Counted from the first letter of the stretch, positions 9,244 to 21,188 are shown. The stretch: 64,000 bases of DNA from Haemophilus sp. CCUG 60358 (GCF_001679485.1 NZ_LZOZ01000014.1:356461-420460); one strand, 5' to 3'. Made by a program: numbers and translations. Notes: a model not told the origin generated them from the sequence alone.

Positions 9244-10224
9244 ATGCCTTTTTGGTACTCTAATTCAAAGCTAGCTTGGTTGCTTCTGCCTTTTTCACTG
9301 CTATTTTGGTTGATTAGCCAAATTCGCCGAGCACTATTTTCTCTGAATATCTTATCTTCTTATAAATCTCCGAAACCCGTCATTATTGTTGGTAATCTTT
9401 CTGTTGGTGGAAATGGTAAAACCCCTGTCGTTGTCTGGTTAGTTGAAGAGTTACAAAAACAAGGATTACGTGTAGGCGTGATTTCTCGTGGCTATGGTAG
9501 CCAATCTAAAACCTATCCTTTACTTGTCACACCTGAAACAGACCCTGTTCAAGGGGGCGATGAACCTGTTTTAATTGCCAAAAGAACAGGTGTGCCTGTG
9601 GTGATTTCACCGAATCGTCAACAAGCTATTGAATTACTTTTGAAAACACAGGATTGCGATCTGATTATTTCGGATGATGGATTACAACATTATAAGTTGC
9701 AACGTGATATTGAAATTGTGGTGATGGATGCAGAGCGAGCTTTAGGGAACGGCTTTGTGCTACCTGCAGGGCCTTTGCGTGAATTGCCAAGTCGTTTAAA
9801 AAATGTGGACTTTGTGATTACTAACGGCGGAAAAAATGCTTATTCTGATGCCATTATGCAATTAGTTCCTCATTATGCAATTAATTTAGTGACGGCAGAA
9901 AAACGCTTGTTAAGTGAATTTACTCAAGGTTCAGCCATCGCGGGGATTGGTAACCCACAACGTTTTTTCACGATGTTGGAAAATTTAAATATTCGTTTAG
10001 CCAATACGAAAGTTTTTCAAGATCATCAACATTTTGAGCCGCAATTATTAGAAAAACTCGCTGAAAACCAACCGCTCTTTATGACCGAAAAGGATGCCGT
10101 AAAATGCCAAGCTTTTGCTAAAGAGAATTGGTGGTATGTTCCAGTTGATGCGGAGATTGTTGAGGCTGAAAACCAAGGCCAAAAACTTCCACAATTGTGG
10201 GAAAAAATCCGTCATTTAGTTTAA
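9244..10224 (+). CDS. lpxK: Tetraacyldisaccharide 4'-kinase LpxK
   Basis: LpxK phosphorylates the 4' position of the tetraacyldisaccharide to give lipid IVA, the sixth step of lipid A synthesis, at the inner membrane surface. An N-terminal hydrophobic anchor (about residues 10-27) precedes the glycine-rich P-loop [12 protein letters not shown] (50-61). The sequences [15 protein letters not shown] and SDDGLQH are typical of the family. I chose ATG 9244 because [16 protein letters not shown] resembles known N-termini; the GTG at 9211 lies inside the preceding hairpin. Length is 326 residues. Confidence 0.95.
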   Translation: MPFWYSNSKLAWLLLPFSLLFWLISQIRRALFSLNILSSYKSPKPVIIVGNLSVGGNGKTPVVVWLVEELQKQGLRVGVISRGYGSQSKTYPLLVTPETDPVQGGDEPVLIAKRTGVPVVISPNRQQAIELLLKTQDCDLIISDDGLQHYKLQRDIEIVVMDAERALGNGFVLPAGPLRELPSRLKNVDFVITNGGKNAYSDAIMQLVPHYAINLVTAEKRLLSEFTQGSAIAGIGNPQRFFTMLENLNIRLANTKVFQDHQHFEPQLLEKLAENQPLFMTEKDAVKCQAFAKENWWYVPVDAEIVEAENQGQKLPQLWEKIRHLV

Positions 10225-10241
10225 CTCTATTCGAGTGAAAT

Positions 10242-10421
10242 ATGCGTGAAAAACTTAATCCTCGATTATTAGACGTGATCGCTTGCCCGAGATGTTTGGC
10301 AAGATTGAAATACGATCAAGAAAATCAACGGCTCATTTGCCCTTTTGAGCAAGTGGCGTATCCTATTGAAAACGGCGTGCCGATTTTGTTGGCAGAAAAA
10401 GCCGAAATATTGAAAGAATAA
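10242..10421 (+). CDS. ycaR: Trm112-like small protein, YcaR family (UPF0434)
   Basis: A 59-residue protein starts at ATG 10242. It has the zinc-ribbon-like pattern IACPRC (C15, C18) and LICPFEQVAYPI (C33), the latter followed by GVPILL, which defines the YcaR/Trm112-like family. The fourth ligand position appears replaced, as in several family members. The E. coli homologue lies in the same place, just before kdsB. The biochemical role is not established. The gene is 17 bases after lpxK and ends just before kdsB, so it belongs to the same operon. Confidence 0.92.
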   Translation: MREKLNPRLLDVIACPRCLARLKYDQENQRLICPFEQVAYPIENGVPILLAEKAEILKE

Positions 10422-10430
10422 GGAATGCTT

Positions 10431-11189
10431 ATGTCATTTACAGTTATTATCCCTGCTCGTTTTGCATCGAGCCGCTTACCAGGTAAACCTTTAGCTGATA
10501 TTGCCGGTAAACCCATGATTCAACATGTTTTTGAGAAAGCTCAACAATCAGGCGCGAGCAGAGTCATTATTGCCACAGATAACGAACAAGTTGAAAAGGC
10601 CGCAAAAACTTTTGGGGCTGAAGTTTGCATGACATCAGAAGCGCATAATTCTGGTACTGAGCGTTTAGCGGAAGTAGTAAGTAAGCTTGGTATTGCTGAC
10701 GATGAAATCATTGTAAACATTCAAGGGGATGAGCCGTTAATTCCGCCTGTTATTGTGAGTCAGGTGGCAGAGAATTTAGCGAAGTTTAACGTGAATATGG
10801 CGACGCTTGCCGTAAAAATTCATGAAGCGGAAGAGTTATTTAATCCAAATGCCGTGAAAGTCGTTACGGATAAAGATGGCTACGTTTTATATTTTTCCCG
10901 TTCAGTGATTCCTTACGATCGTGATCAGTTTATGCAATTAGAAGACACTTCAAAAGCACAACTGGCTGACACGTATCTTCGTCATATTGGTATTTATGCT
11001 TATCGTGCAGGTTTTATTAAACAATATGTGCAATGGGCACCAACGCAGTTAGAAAATCTAGAGAAATTAGAGCAACTCCGTGTATTGTGGTACGGTGAGC
11101 GTATCCATGTGGAATTGGCGAAAGAAGTCCCGGCTGTTGGTGTGGATACGGCAGAAGATTTAGAAAAAGTGCGGTCAATTTTGGCGTAG
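10431..11189 (+). CDS. kdsB: CMP-Kdo synthetase (3-deoxy-manno-octulosonate cytidylyltransferase)
   Basis: KdsB activates Kdo with CTP for attachment to lipid A. The protein begins [20 protein letters not shown], the nucleotide-binding signature, and continues with [21 protein letters not shown] and the [11 protein letters not shown] block. ATG 10431 is preferred over 10425 because AAGGA sits directly against the first ATG but at normal spacing to the second. Length is 252 residues. With lpxK and msbA upstream this completes an operon for making and exporting Kdo-lipid A. The last codons contain an uptake-signal core (11167-11175). Confidence 0.96.
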   Translation: MSFTVIIPARFASSRLPGKPLADIAGKPMIQHVFEKAQQSGASRVIIATDNEQVEKAAKTFGAEVCMTSEAHNSGTERLAEVVSKLGIADDEIIVNIQGDEPLIPPVIVSQVAENLAKFNVNMATLAVKIHEAEELFNPNAVKVVTDKDGYVLYFSRSVIPYDRDQFMQLEDTSKAQLADTYLRHIGIYAYRAGFIKQYVQWAPTQLENLEKLEQLRVLWYGERIHVELAKEVPAVGVDTAEDLEKVRSILA

Positions 11190-11198
11190 TTTTTACTG

Positions 11199-13025
11199 AT
11201 GTTTGATTCTAAAAAGTTTCTCTCAGATGTTTCTCATGAACCTGGTGTTTATCGTATGTATGACGATAAAGATCAGGTTATTTATGTGGGCAAAGCGAAA
11301 GATCTTAAAAAGCGACTTTCCAGCTATTTCCGCAAAAACTTAAGTAGCAAAAAAACAGAAGCCTTGGTGTCGTCAATTCATCATATTGATACGACGATTA
11401 CTTCTTCTGAAACAGAAGCATTATTGCTTGAGCATAATTTCATTAAGCTTTATCAACCTCGTTATAACGTATTATTGCGAGATGATAAATCCTATCCTTT
11501 TATTTTATTGACGAAAGAACGTCATCCTCGTATTACTTCTTATCGTGGAACGAAAAAAATTGCAGGTGAGTATTTCGGACCTTATCCTCATGCAGGTGCA
11601 GTACGTGAAACCTTGTCGTTAATGCAAAAATTGTTCCCTGTTCGTCAATGTGAAAATTCGGTTTATAACAATCGTTCCCGCCCTTGTTTGCAATATCAAA
11701 TTGGGCGTTGCTCAGCACCTTGTGTGCCAGGTTATGTGACTGATGAGGAATATAACCAACAAGTGGAATTAGCACGATTATTTTTGCAAGGGAAAGATCA
11801 GCAAGTATTAGATTATCTCATTGGCAGAATGGAGCAGGCGAGCCGAGACTTGGATTTTGAAGGTGCAGCGCGTTATCGTGATCAAATTCAAGCCGTTCGT
11901 GCTGTTATCGAAAAACAATTTGTTTCCAATGAGCGTTTGGACGACATGGATATTATGTCCATTGCGTATCAGCACGGTTTAGCTTGTGTTCAGGTGATGT
12001 TTATTCGTCAAGGTAAAGTATTAGGCAATCGCAGCTATTTTCCGAAAGTACCCGACAATACCGATTTATCCGAATTAACAGCCACTTTTGTTGGGCAGTT
12101 TTATTTGCAAGGTCATCAGGGCAGAAGTATTCCGAATAGTATTATTGTGGATCATAAACTAGATGAAAAAGCCGAGCTTGAGGCCTTATTAACTGAACAA
12201 GCCGGTCGAAAAGTGGTGATACAAGAATCTGCTAAAGGCGATAAAGGTAAATATCTACAACTAGCACAAATTAATGCCAAAGCGGCTTTAGCGACTCAAC
12301 TTAAACAATCTTCCCGAATGCACGAACGTTATCAAGCCCTTTGTGAGTTGCTCGATATGCCTGAAATTAAACGCATGGAATGTTTTGATATTAGTCATAC
12401 GATGGGCAATCAAACGGTTGCATCCTGTGTGGTATTTAACCAAGAAGGTCCGCTGAAATCAGACTATCGTCGTTTTAATATTGAAGGCATTACTGGCGGC
12501 GATGACTATGCCGCGATGGAGCAAGCCTTAAAGAAACGTTACGACCGCGATCTTGATGAAGATAAAATTCCCGATATTATTTTTATTGATGGTGGTAAAG
12601 GACAACTTAATCGTGCTTTAGAGGTGTTCTATCAACTTAATGTAAAATGGGATAAAAACCGACCGCACTTAATTGGTGTCGCAAAAGGTGTGGATCGTCG
12701 AGCGGGACAAGAGGTGTTGATTATCAGCAAACAAGATCGTGAAATCCATTTGCCAGATGATAGTCTTGCGCTGCATTTAATCCAACATATTCGAGATGAA
12801 AGCCATAATCATGCGATTAGCGGTCATCGTCAAAAACGCCAAAAAGCCTTTACCCAAAGTGGATTGGAAACCATTGAAGGGGTAGGCGCTAAACGACGTC
12901 AAGCCTTGTTGAAATATTTAGGTGGATTGCAAGGTGTCAAAAATGCCACGTTGGATGAAATCGCCTCTGTACCTGGTATTTCTAAAGCGTTAGCAGAAAA
13001 GATTTTCGAGACCTTAAAAAGTTAG
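11199..13025 (+). CDS. uvrC: Excinuclease ABC subunit C
   Basis: UvrC makes both incisions during nucleotide excision repair in the UvrABC system. The 608-residue protein has the N-terminal GIY-YIG nuclease domain ([20 protein letters not shown], from about residue 16), a Cys-rich stretch, a UVR domain (about 200-235, [14 protein letters not shown]), the RNase H-like C-terminal nuclease ([18 protein letters not shown]) and terminal helix-hairpin-helix motifs ([27 protein letters not shown]). It starts 9 bases after kdsB. Length matches the family (about 610). Confidence 0.97.
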   Translation: MFDSKKFLSDVSHEPGVYRMYDDKDQVIYVGKAKDLKKRLSSYFRKNLSSKKTEALVSSIHHIDTTITSSETEALLLEHNFIKLYQPRYNVLLRDDKSYPFILLTKERHPRITSYRGTKKIAGEYFGPYPHAGAVRETLSLMQKLFPVRQCENSVYNNRSRPCLQYQIGRCSAPCVPGYVTDEEYNQQVELARLFLQGKDQQVLDYLIGRMEQASRDLDFEGAARYRDQIQAVRAVIEKQFVSNERLDDMDIMSIAYQHGLACVQVMFIRQGKVLGNRSYFPKVPDNTDLSELTATFVGQFYLQGHQGRSIPNSIIVDHKLDEKAELEALLTEQAGRKVVIQESAKGDKGKYLQLAQINAKAALATQLKQSSRMHERYQALCELLDMPEIKRMECFDISHTMGNQTVASCVVFNQEGPLKSDYRRFNIEGITGGDDYAAMEQALKKRYDRDLDEDKIPDIIFIDGGKGQLNRALEVFYQLNVKWDKNRPHLIGVAKGVDRRAGQEVLIISKQDREIHLPDDSLALHLIQHIRDESHNHAISGHRQKRQKAFTQSGLETIEGVGAKRRQALLKYLGGLQGVKNATLDEIASVPGISKALAEKIFETLKS

Positions 13026-13093
13026 GAAAAATCTTGATTTTCTACACGAACTGTCTATGATTCAACCTTTCGGATTTTATATAGGAACATATT

Positions 13094-13813
13094 ATGTTTG
13101 AATGGCTTGTTGATCCTGAAGCATGGATTTCATTGCTCACTTTGACCGCACTTGAAATCGTCTTGGGTATCGATAATATTATTTTTATTAGTATTTTAGT
13201 GGGACGTTTACCCGCGAATCAACGCCAATCTAGTCGTATTATCGGTCTTGGGTTAGCGATGATTACCCGTATTTTACTTCTTGTTTCCCTTTCTTGGATG
13301 ATGAAATTAACGGAACCACTGTTCACTTTAGTCGGTCAGGAAATTTCAGGCCGCGATTTGATTTTATTCCTGGGGGGCTTATTCCTGATTGTGAAAAGTA
13401 CAGGTGAAATTAAAGAAGCGATGCATCCTGAATCACATCATGAAGAAGAGAATAACAAGAAGAAAGTCAGTTATTTAGGCGTGTTAATCCAAATTGCGAT
13501 TTTAGATATTGTGTTTTCTTTAGACTCAGTGATCACAGCTGTAGGGATGGCAAACCACCTTCCAGTGATGATCTTGGCAATTATGATTGCAGTAGGTGTG
13601 ATGATGTTTGCGGCGAAACCAATTGGTGATTTTGTTGATACCCATCCGACATTGAAGATTTTAGCCTTAGCATTCTTAATTTTAGTTGGAGTAAGTTTAA
13701 TGGCTGAAAGCTTGGATATTCATATTCCAAAAGGCTACATTTACTTTGCAATGGGCTTCTCAGCAGTAGTTGAAATGCTCAACATCAAAATGCGAAAATC
13801 ACTTGGTCATTAA
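13094..13813 (+). CDS. TerC-family integral membrane protein (YgdQ-like)
   Basis: The 239-residue protein has about seven membrane helices and both TerC-family signatures: LEIVLGIDNIIF near residue 20 and LDIVFSLDSVITAVGM near residue 140. The acidic residues in them are thought to bind or move divalent metal. TerC-type proteins have been linked to manganese export and cotranslational metalation of exoenzymes, but this subfamily's substrate is not visible from sequence. An acidic/His loop (HPESHHEEENN) lies between the halves. It is 68 bases after uvrC and ends at a bidirectional terminator. Confidence 0.9.
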   Translation: MFEWLVDPEAWISLLTLTALEIVLGIDNIIFISILVGRLPANQRQSSRIIGLGLAMITRILLLVSLSWMMKLTEPLFTLVGQEISGRDLILFLGGLFLIVKSTGEIKEAMHPESHHEEENNKKKVSYLGVLIQIAILDIVFSLDSVITAVGMANHLPVMILAIMIAVGVMMFAAKPIGDFVDTHPTLKILALAFLILVGVSLMAESLDIHIPKGYIYFAMGFSAVVEMLNIKMRKSLGH

Positions 13814-13820
13814 ATCATAT

Positions 13821-13852
13821 AAAAAGGCGGAACAATGTGTTCCGCCTTTTTT
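13821..13852. terminator. Bidirectional terminator between terC-like gene and hitC
   Basis: The inverted repeat GGCGGAACA / TGTTCCGCC (13826-13834 and 13838-13846) has a 3-base loop, flanking A and T runs, and sits between convergent genes. The T run overlaps the hitC stop codon. Confidence 0.9.
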
Positions 13853-14903
13853 AGTCATTATAGAATACCCCTTTCCCATATAAATACATCGTGACTTGTT
13901 CGCCAGTATGGTATTCGTTAATGAGATCTTCATTGATATTCAATTCATAACCGCTAACATCAATACAAATATTGATAGCTCGTCCTCTTGATTCAATTCG
14001 CTTAATCTCACCGTTAAAAGAAGCGATCGGATCTTGGATTTTTTTCGCAAGAGAGAATTGCTCAGGGCGGAATAACACTTTCCCTTGTATATGGCCATTT
14101 CCTTTATTTTCGACGGCAATTTCACCTAATTGACAGGTCGCGATGCTATCGTTTTTTAATGTTGCAGGAAGAATAATGCTGTCCCCAATAAATTTAGCAA
14201 TAGACAAATACTGAGGGGACCAATAGAGCGTTTTAGGTGTCGCAATTTGGAGAATTTTTCCTTCTTGAATCACTGCGATCTTGTCCGCATGGCATAGTGC
14301 TTCATCACGATCATGGGTCACAAATACGGCAGAGGAACCACTTTCTCTTAATACTTGTAACATATCGTAACGAATTTGATTTCTCAGATGCTCATCTAAC
14401 GCACTAAATGGTTCATCAAATAGAATTAATTCAGGGCTTGGTGCAAGTGCTCGAGCAAGTGCAACACGTTGCTGTTGACCTCCAGAAAGCTGATGAGGGA
14501 AACGGTCCGCTAAGCTGCTAATACCCGTGAGTTTCATCACTTCCTGTATGCGTTGTTTTTCCTCTTCCATTTTTCCTTTACCATCGCCTAAACCATAAGC
14601 AATGTTACGGTAAACATTTAAATGAGGGAATAACACGCCTTCTTGTACCACATACCCTAATTTGCGTTGCTGGGTTGGCACATTGAGATTTTCTTTAAAA
14701 ATAGGTTGATTCTTTAACCAAATCTCACCGCTTGTTGGTTGTTCAAAACCAGCAATACTACGCAATAAGGTAGTTTTCCCACAACCAGATGCACCGAGAA
14801 GAAACAGAATTTCACCTTTCTCTAATTGCAGAGAGATATTGTGTAGAACTTGGTGTCCATTAAAGGATTTATTCAAATTTTTAATGTCGAGTAATGTTGT
14901 CAT
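13851..14903 (-). CDS. hitC: Ferric iron ABC transporter, ATP-binding protein
   Basis: This is the energising subunit of the periplasmic ferric iron importer HitABC/FbpABC. The N-terminal ABC ATPase shows Walker A LLGASGCGKTTLLRS (about 36-50), signature [15 protein letters not shown], Walker B LILFDEPFSALD and the switch His in FVTHDRDEAL. The C-terminal third (about 240-350) is the regulatory TOBE-like domain of FbpC proteins. Length is 350 residues. It follows hitB by 13 bases. Iron specificity rests on hitA and the Fur-like box upstream. Confidence 0.95.
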   Translation of the reverse strand: MTTLLDIKNLNKSFNGHQVLHNISLQLEKGEILFLLGASGCGKTTLLRSIAGFEQPTSGEIWLKNQPIFKENLNVPTQQRKLGYVVQEGVLFPHLNVYRNIAYGLGDGKGKMEEEKQRIQEVMKLTGISSLADRFPHQLSGGQQQRVALARALAPSPELILFDEPFSALDEHLRNQIRYDMLQVLRESGSSAVFVTHDRDEALCHADKIAVIQEGKILQIATPKTLYWSPQYLSIAKFIGDSIILPATLKNDSIATCQLGEIAVENKGNGHIQGKVLFRPEQFSLAKKIQDPIASFNGEIKRIESRGRAINICIDVSGYELNINEDLINEYHTGEQVTMYLYGKGVFYND

Positions 14904-14916
14904 TTTTATCTTCTCG

Positions 14917-16437
14917 TTATTTAAAACCGTATCGTTTCAGTAAAAATACAGGAATCCCTGAAAATAGCACTAACATAATGGCATAAGGCGTAGCAGCCGC
15001 ATATTGTGCATCAGAGGTGTATTCCCATACGGCGGTTGAAAGCGTTTTAATGTCATTTGGGGTCAGCAATAGGGTTGCGGTGAGCTCTTTCATTAAGTTT
15101 AAGAACACTAAAGCAAAGGCAGCAGCAATCCCTGGTAGCATAGCCGGAATGACTAAGGTTCGGAAAATATAAAAGTTGCTACGGCCCAAGCTTTGTCCTA
15201 CCTTTTCAATGTTGCTAGACATTTGTTCAAGCGAACTCCGCAAGGTCGTTTGTGCCATTGGAAGATAAAGCATAAAGTAGGCGACGATAACCATGGCAAA
15301 GGTTTGATAAAGGGAATAGGCATAGTTGATGGTAAAGAAGACCAATGATAATGCGATAACAAGCCCTGGCACAGCGTGAAGTAGATAAGGGATTCGATCA
15401 AGCCAAATCGTCAATTTACTGCGATAGCGTACCGCAGCCCATACCAATGGTAGTGCACAAATAACGGTAAGTGTTGCACCCAGTGTTGATATAGTCAGTG
15501 AATTTGTGAAGGCGGTAAAAAATTCCCCAAAATCGACCGCACCTTCAATGGAACTTCCCACGGTTAGCCAATAAATCAGCATAGTAATCGGCACACCAAT
15601 ACTGAGCACAAAAATGGTCGTGAAAAAGCTTACGACTAAAATTTGTTTTCCTGCTGAGAGGGTTTTCAATGGATACGGACGTATTACGCCTTTGCCGCTT
15701 TGATAGAGTGTTTGTGTGCCTCTAAAACGAATTTCCCCCATCACAACAAAGATACAGATCACCATTAACACACCAGAAAGTAAGGCGGCGGTGTTGTTAT
15801 TAAAGGCCATTTCATATTCTTGGAAAATTGCCGTAGTGAAGGTTTGGTAATTTAAAATAGACACGGCGCCAAAGTCTACCAACATATGAAGCGCAATTAA
15901 TAATACGCTGCTACCGATGGCGGGTTTGAGTTGTGGAAAAATCGCATGCCAAAATGTGTAAGCATGGCTTTTAGCTAATGAAAGGCTCACTTCTTCTAAA
16001 GAGCGGTCGAGTCTTTTTAAGGTCGCCGCGACAGGGAGATAAGCAAGCGGGAAAGAACTCAGCGTCATAATGCCGATGGTTCCCCAGAAGCCTTCCACTC
16101 TGAAGGTAAGACTGATCCACGTAAAACAACTGACAAAAGCCGGAATACAAAGAGGGAGCGTCATGGCTACTTGGAAAAAGCCTTTTCCCCAAAAGCGATA
16201 ACGTTCTAATAAAAACGCACATAGTGTGCCGAGAATAATGGCAAAAAGTGTGACAAATACCATTAAAAGTAGGGTATTACTGAGCAATTCCCACATTCTT
16301 GGGCGCCAAAGTAATTCAATGCTGCGAGCCAATCCGACATCTGCAGCACGCTCAATAACATATAAAAAAGGGAGTAATAATGGCAAACTAATCAGCACGA
16401 TTAAGGCTATAAGCCAGCGAGGTGGGCGATTAGACAC
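14917..16437 (-). CDS. hitB: Ferric iron ABC transporter, permease HitB
   Basis: HitB is the inner-membrane permease of the ferric iron importer, a fused dimer with two six-helix halves. Each half carries an EAA-type coupling motif before a ProGln or Pro block: EEVSLSLAKSHAYTFWHAI and EKVGQSLGRSNFYIFRTL. I chose GTG at 16435-16437, giving MSNRPPRW..., because AAGGA lies 7 bases upstream and the resulting 506 residues equal the length I recall for H. influenzae HitB. The longer open frame to 16509 would run through the hairpin after hitA. Confidence 0.93.
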   Translation of the reverse strand: MSNRPPRWLIALIVLISLPLLLPFLYVIERAADVGLARSIELLWRPRMWELLSNTLLLMVFVTLFAIILGTLCAFLLERYRFWGKGFFQVAMTLPLCIPAFVSCFTWISLTFRVEGFWGTIGIMTLSSFPLAYLPVAATLKRLDRSLEEVSLSLAKSHAYTFWHAIFPQLKPAIGSSVLLIALHMLVDFGAVSILNYQTFTTAIFQEYEMAFNNNTAALLSGVLMVICIFVVMGEIRFRGTQTLYQSGKGVIRPYPLKTLSAGKQILVVSFFTTIFVLSIGVPITMLIYWLTVGSSIEGAVDFGEFFTAFTNSLTISTLGATLTVICALPLVWAAVRYRSKLTIWLDRIPYLLHAVPGLVIALSLVFFTINYAYSLYQTFAMVIVAYFMLYLPMAQTTLRSSLEQMSSNIEKVGQSLGRSNFYIFRTLVIPAMLPGIAAAFALVFLNLMKELTATLLLTPNDIKTLSTAVWEYTSDAQYAAATPYAIMLVLFSGIPVFLLKRYGFK

Positions 16438-16479
16438 AGAAAAATCCTTTGAAAATATTAGTGTAGAGTAAATAACAGA

Positions 16480-16500
16480 AGGGCGTGTATTACACGCCCT
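16480..16500 (-). terminator. Intercistronic hairpin hitA-hitB
   Basis: A 9-base perfect inverted repeat (16480-16488 with 16492-16500) has a 3-base loop and, on the minus strand, is followed by TTCTGTTATTT. It probably acts as a partial terminator or 3' stabiliser, giving more HitA binding protein than HitB and HitC, as in other fbpABC operons. Confidence 0.75.
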
Positions 16501-16521
16501 ATATTGCATAGCAAATTAAAC

Positions 16522-17535
<1,014 letters not shown>

Positions 17536-17598
17536 TTATCGGGCAAATCGCCCATTTTCTGAAAATAAAATTCGTCCCATTCTAATATATTTAAAAGA

Positions 17599-17617
17599 GA
17601 TAATGCAAATAATTCTC
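17599..17617 (-). promoter_or_regulatory. Fur box upstream of hitA
   Basis: The 19 bases GATAATGCAAATAATTCTC match 15 of 19 positions of the Fur consensus GATAATGATAATCATTATC. The site lies 79 bases before the hitA start in the intergenic region shared with gshF. It predicts iron repression of hitABC. Confidence 0.75.
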
Positions 17618-17726
17618 AGATGTTTTTCTCTTATATCAAAATTTCATATCCCATTCTATTTTTTTACTTCGTCCTATGTTGATTTTTCTCCATAATGTCT
17701 AGTAGAAATTTCTAATAAGGACGGAT

Positions 17727-20000
17727 ATGAATATTCAGCAAATCATTAAACAACATCATTTAGAGCTCTTATTCCAGCAAGGGTCATTTGGGATTGAAAA
17801 GGAAAGTCAACGGGTATATGCAGATGGTTCAATTGTGACGTCACCGCATCCTAAAGCTTTTGGTAATCGTCGTTTCCACCCTTATATTCAAACTGATTTT
17901 GCAGAAAGTCAGTTGGAATTGGTGACTCCCCCTATGAAAAAATTAGAGGATACATTACGTTGGCTTTCAGCCATTCATGAAGTGACTTTGCGAACTTTAC
18001 CGGAGGATGAATTTATTTTTCCTTTTAGTATGCCTGCAGGGTTACCACCAGAAGAACACATTAAGGTTGCACAATTAGATAATCAGGAAGATGTGGCTTA
18101 TCGGGAGCATTTAGTCCAGTCTTACGGTAAATATAAGCAAATGGTCAGTGGTATTCATTACAATTTTCAAATTGACCCTAAGTTTATTGATGCTTTATTT
18201 CATGCACAAAATGAAACACAAAGTGCGGTTGATTTTCAAAATGATTTTTACCTAAAAATAGCCAAAAACTTCTTACGCTATCAATGGATTCTGCTTTATC
18301 TGTTTTCTGCGACACCGACGGTAGAGGAAAAATATTTCAGAGGTCATTCACCACTTAAATCGCATCAATATGTTCGCAGTTTACGTTCAGGGAAATATGG
18401 TTATGTGAATGATCCGAAGATCCACGTTTCTTATGACAGTTTGCAAGAGTATGTTGAGACGTTAGAACACTGGGTGAAATCGGGTGATTTGATTGCGGAA
18501 AAAGAGTTTTACTCAAGCGTACGTTTGCGTGGCGCTAAAAAAGCGCGCGATTTACTTGAAAAAGGAATTCAATATTTAGAATTTCGTTTGTTTGATCTCA
18601 ATCCGTTTGCACCTTATGGAATGGAACTTGCAGATGCGAAATTCATTCATTATTTTATTTTGTTAATGGCATGGCTTGACGATACCGCTGATCAAGAGGG
18701 CATAAAATTAGGTAAAGCACGTCTTGCTGAAGTGGCATGGGAAGACCCAAGACAGCAAAGTGCTTATGCGGTAGAAGGGGAATTAGTCCTCCTTGAAATG
18801 TTCAAAATGCTTGAGCAACTCAATGTGAGTGATGAGATTAAAACGATTGTTAAAGACAAATTAGGACAATTTGCGGAACCAAGCCAAACGCTTTGTGCCA
18901 AAGTGGTTGCGGCAATTGAACAGGTCGGCAGTTACCAACAATTAGGGGCCGATATTGCGCAATCTAATAAAGCAAAAGCCTTTGAACGTTTTTATGCATT
19001 AACTGCGTTTGATAATATGGAACTGTCCACACAAGCGTTATTGTTTGATGCAATCCAAAAAGGGCTAAAGATTGAGATTTTAGATGAACGCGATCAATTT
19101 ATCAGTCTTCAATTTGGCGACCATTTGGAATATGTGAAAAACGGTAATATGACTTCTCACGATAGCTATATTTCCCCACTCATCATGGAAAATAAAGTGG
19201 TGACGAAGAAAGTGTTAGCGAAAGCCGGATTTAATGTACCACAAAGCATCGAGTTTACCGATGTGAAAAGTGCGGTCGAAAATTTCCCACTTTTTGAGAA
19301 TCGAGCTGTCGTGATTAAGCCAAAATCAACGAATTTTGGTTTAGGGATCAGTATTTTCCAACAAGGTGTAACGGATCGAGATGATTTTGCAAAAGCAGTA
19401 GAAATTGCTTTCCGTGAAGATAAAGAGATCATGGTTGAAGATTATCTACTTGGCACTGAATATCGCTTCTTTGTGCTAGGGGATCAAACGTTAGCCGTCT
19501 TATTACGTGTTCCAGCAAATGTAATTGGAGATGGTGTACATACTGTTGCTGAATTAGTTGCCGCTAAAAATGATCATCCTTTACGGGGCGATGGCAGTCG
19601 TACACCATTGAAAAAAATAGCATTGGGGGATATTGAGCAGTTGCAGCTTAAGGAGCAAGGATTAACCGTGAATTCTATTCCTGCAAAAGATCAACTTGTT
19701 CAATTACGTGCGAATTCTAATATTAGTACAGGCGGTGATTCTATTGATATGACGGATGAAATGCATGCCAGTTACAAAGAAATTGCGGTAGGGATTAGCA
19801 AGGCAATGGGGGCGGCAGTTTGTGGTGTAGATTTAATTATTCCTGATTTGAAACAGCCGGCAGAACCGAGTTTACATTCGTGGGGTGTGATTGAGGCAAA
19901 CTTTAATCCTATGATGATGATGCATATTTTCCCATTTAGTGGACAATCTCGACGATTGACAATGAATGTGATTAAGATGCTTTTCCCTGAATTACCTTAA
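17727..20000 (+). CDS. gshF: Bifunctional glutamate-cysteine ligase / glutathione synthetase
   Basis: GshF makes glutathione from Glu, Cys and Gly in one polypeptide, replacing separate GshA and GshB. The 757-residue length is normal. The N-terminal two thirds is the gamma-glutamylcysteine ligase (FGIEKESQRV at 24-33; RLFDLNPFAPYG). The C-terminal third is an ATP-grasp domain (about 480-750) with VVIKPKSTNFGLGI, MVEDYLLGTEYRFFV and GVIEANFNPMM. It is transcribed away from hitA. Haemophilus is known for high glutathione; dppBCDF in this window belongs to the permease type reported to help import it. Confidence 0.97.
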   Translation: MNIQQIIKQHHLELLFQQGSFGIEKESQRVYADGSIVTSPHPKAFGNRRFHPYIQTDFAESQLELVTPPMKKLEDTLRWLSAIHEVTLRTLPEDEFIFPFSMPAGLPPEEHIKVAQLDNQEDVAYREHLVQSYGKYKQMVSGIHYNFQIDPKFIDALFHAQNETQSAVDFQNDFYLKIAKNFLRYQWILLYLFSATPTVEEKYFRGHSPLKSHQYVRSLRSGKYGYVNDPKIHVSYDSLQEYVETLEHWVKSGDLIAEKEFYSSVRLRGAKKARDLLEKGIQYLEFRLFDLNPFAPYGMELADAKFIHYFILLMAWLDDTADQEGIKLGKARLAEVAWEDPRQQSAYAVEGELVLLEMFKMLEQLNVSDEIKTIVKDKLGQFAEPSQTLCAKVVAAIEQVGSYQQLGADIAQSNKAKAFERFYALTAFDNMELSTQALLFDAIQKGLKIEILDERDQFISLQFGDHLEYVKNGNMTSHDSYISPLIMENKVVTKKVLAKAGFNVPQSIEFTDVKSAVENFPLFENRAVVIKPKSTNFGLGISIFQQGVTDRDDFAKAVEIAFREDKEIMVEDYLLGTEYRFFVLGDQTLAVLLRVPANVIGDGVHTVAELVAAKNDHPLRGDGSRTPLKKIALGDIEQLQLKEQGLTVNSIPAKDQLVQLRANSNISTGGDSIDMTDEMHASYKEIAVGISKAMGAAVCGVDLIIPDLKQPAEPSLHSWGVIEANFNPMMMMHIFPFSGQSRRLTMNVIKMLFPELP

Positions 20001-20009
20001 TTTAGTTAT

Positions 20010-20039
20010 CGGGCTTCATCAGTTGGTGAAGCCCGTTTT
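20010..20039 (+). terminator. Terminator after gshF
   Basis: Stem CGGGCTTCA / TGAAGCCCG (20010-20018 and 20027-20035), 8-base loop, followed by TTTTA. Confidence 0.85.
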
Positions 20040-20098
20040 ACATTCATCGTAATTAGGCTAAAATGGAAACAGTATTCACAATTCTAAAATGAAATTTA

Positions 20099-21187
20099 AT
20101 GACAACTTTTACCTTAGAACCTCAAGAAAATGATCGTCTGCAATCCCTTTGTGGGGCATTTGATGAAAATATCAAACTGATTGAAAAAGAATTTAACCTC
20201 AATATTTCCCGCAATAATTTCACTTTCACGGTGAAATCTAACGATGAAAGTCCGAAACCACATCATGAGCAATTAGTTGAGCGTGCAGCTAGATTAATCC
20301 AAGCATTATATGTGGAGACAGCGCCAATTAAGGGGAAAGTGAAAGAACTTGATTTGGAAGATGTGCATATTGCCTTGCAAGAGAGCAGAATGTTATCGCA
20401 AGAGGGCAGTGAGTCACGCAGTGAAAATCACGTCTATAGCACCACAATTAAAACCAAGCGAGGTTTGATTAAACCGCGTGGTGAAAATCAAATTCAGTAT
20501 TTACATAATATTCTTACGCACGATATTAGTTTTGGGATTGGCCCCGCTGGCACAGGGAAAACCTTTTTAGCCGTAGCGGCTGCTGTTGAGGCATTAGAGC
20601 GCCAAGAAATTCGTCGCATTTTGCTGACTCGTCCTGCGGTGGAAGCGGGCGAAAAATTAGGTTTCTTGCCGGGTGATTTAGGCCAAAAAATTGAACCTTA
20701 TTTACGACCACTTTATGATGCGTTATTTGAAATGCTTGGCTTTGAACGTGTACAAAAATTAATGGAGCGTAATGTGATTGAAATCGCGCCATTGGCTTAT
20801 ATGCGTGGTCGCACACTCAATGACAGCTTTATTATTCTAGATGAAAGCCAAAATACAACAGTTGAACAAATGAAAATGTTTTTGACTCGTATTGGTTTTA
20901 ATTCCAAAGCCGTGATTACAGGGGATGTGACTCAAATCGATTTACCGCGCAGCACAAAATCGGGTTTACGCCACGCCATGGAAGTATTAAGCAAAGTGTC
21001 GGAATTGAGCTTTAACTACTTTGAGAGTAAAGATATTGTACGACATCCTGTGGTGGCAAAAGTGGTGCAGGCTTACGAAGAATGGGAAGCTCAAGATGAA
21101 ATTCGTCGCCAAGAAATCGCAGCGCAGCGTCGAGCTGAACGTGAGCAAAAAGTGCGGTCAGAAAATGAAACGAATTTAGGAGAATAA
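20099..21187 (+). CDS. ybeZ: PhoH-like ATPase YbeZ
   Basis: YbeZ is a cytosolic PhoH-family NTPase that partners the endoribonuclease YbeY. The 362-residue protein has an N-terminal KH-like region, the PhoH domain with Walker A GPAGTGKT (148-155), [16 protein letters not shown], and Walker [10 protein letters not shown]. The charged C-terminal tail (about 325-362) is rich in Glu and Arg. The ybeY start follows one base after the stop, so the two genes are cotranscribed. An uptake-signal core lies in the tail (21150-21158). Confidence 0.95.
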   Translation: MTTFTLEPQENDRLQSLCGAFDENIKLIEKEFNLNISRNNFTFTVKSNDESPKPHHEQLVERAARLIQALYVETAPIKGKVKELDLEDVHIALQESRMLSQEGSESRSENHVYSTTIKTKRGLIKPRGENQIQYLHNILTHDISFGIGPAGTGKTFLAVAAAVEALERQEIRRILLTRPAVEAGEKLGFLPGDLGQKIEPYLRPLYDALFEMLGFERVQKLMERNVIEIAPLAYMRGRTLNDSFIILDESQNTTVEQMKMFLTRIGFNSKAVITGDVTQIDLPRSTKSGLRHAMEVLSKVSELSFNYFESKDIVRHPVVAKVVQAYEEWEAQDEIRRQEIAAQRRAEREQKVRSENETNLGE

Positions 21188-21188
21188 C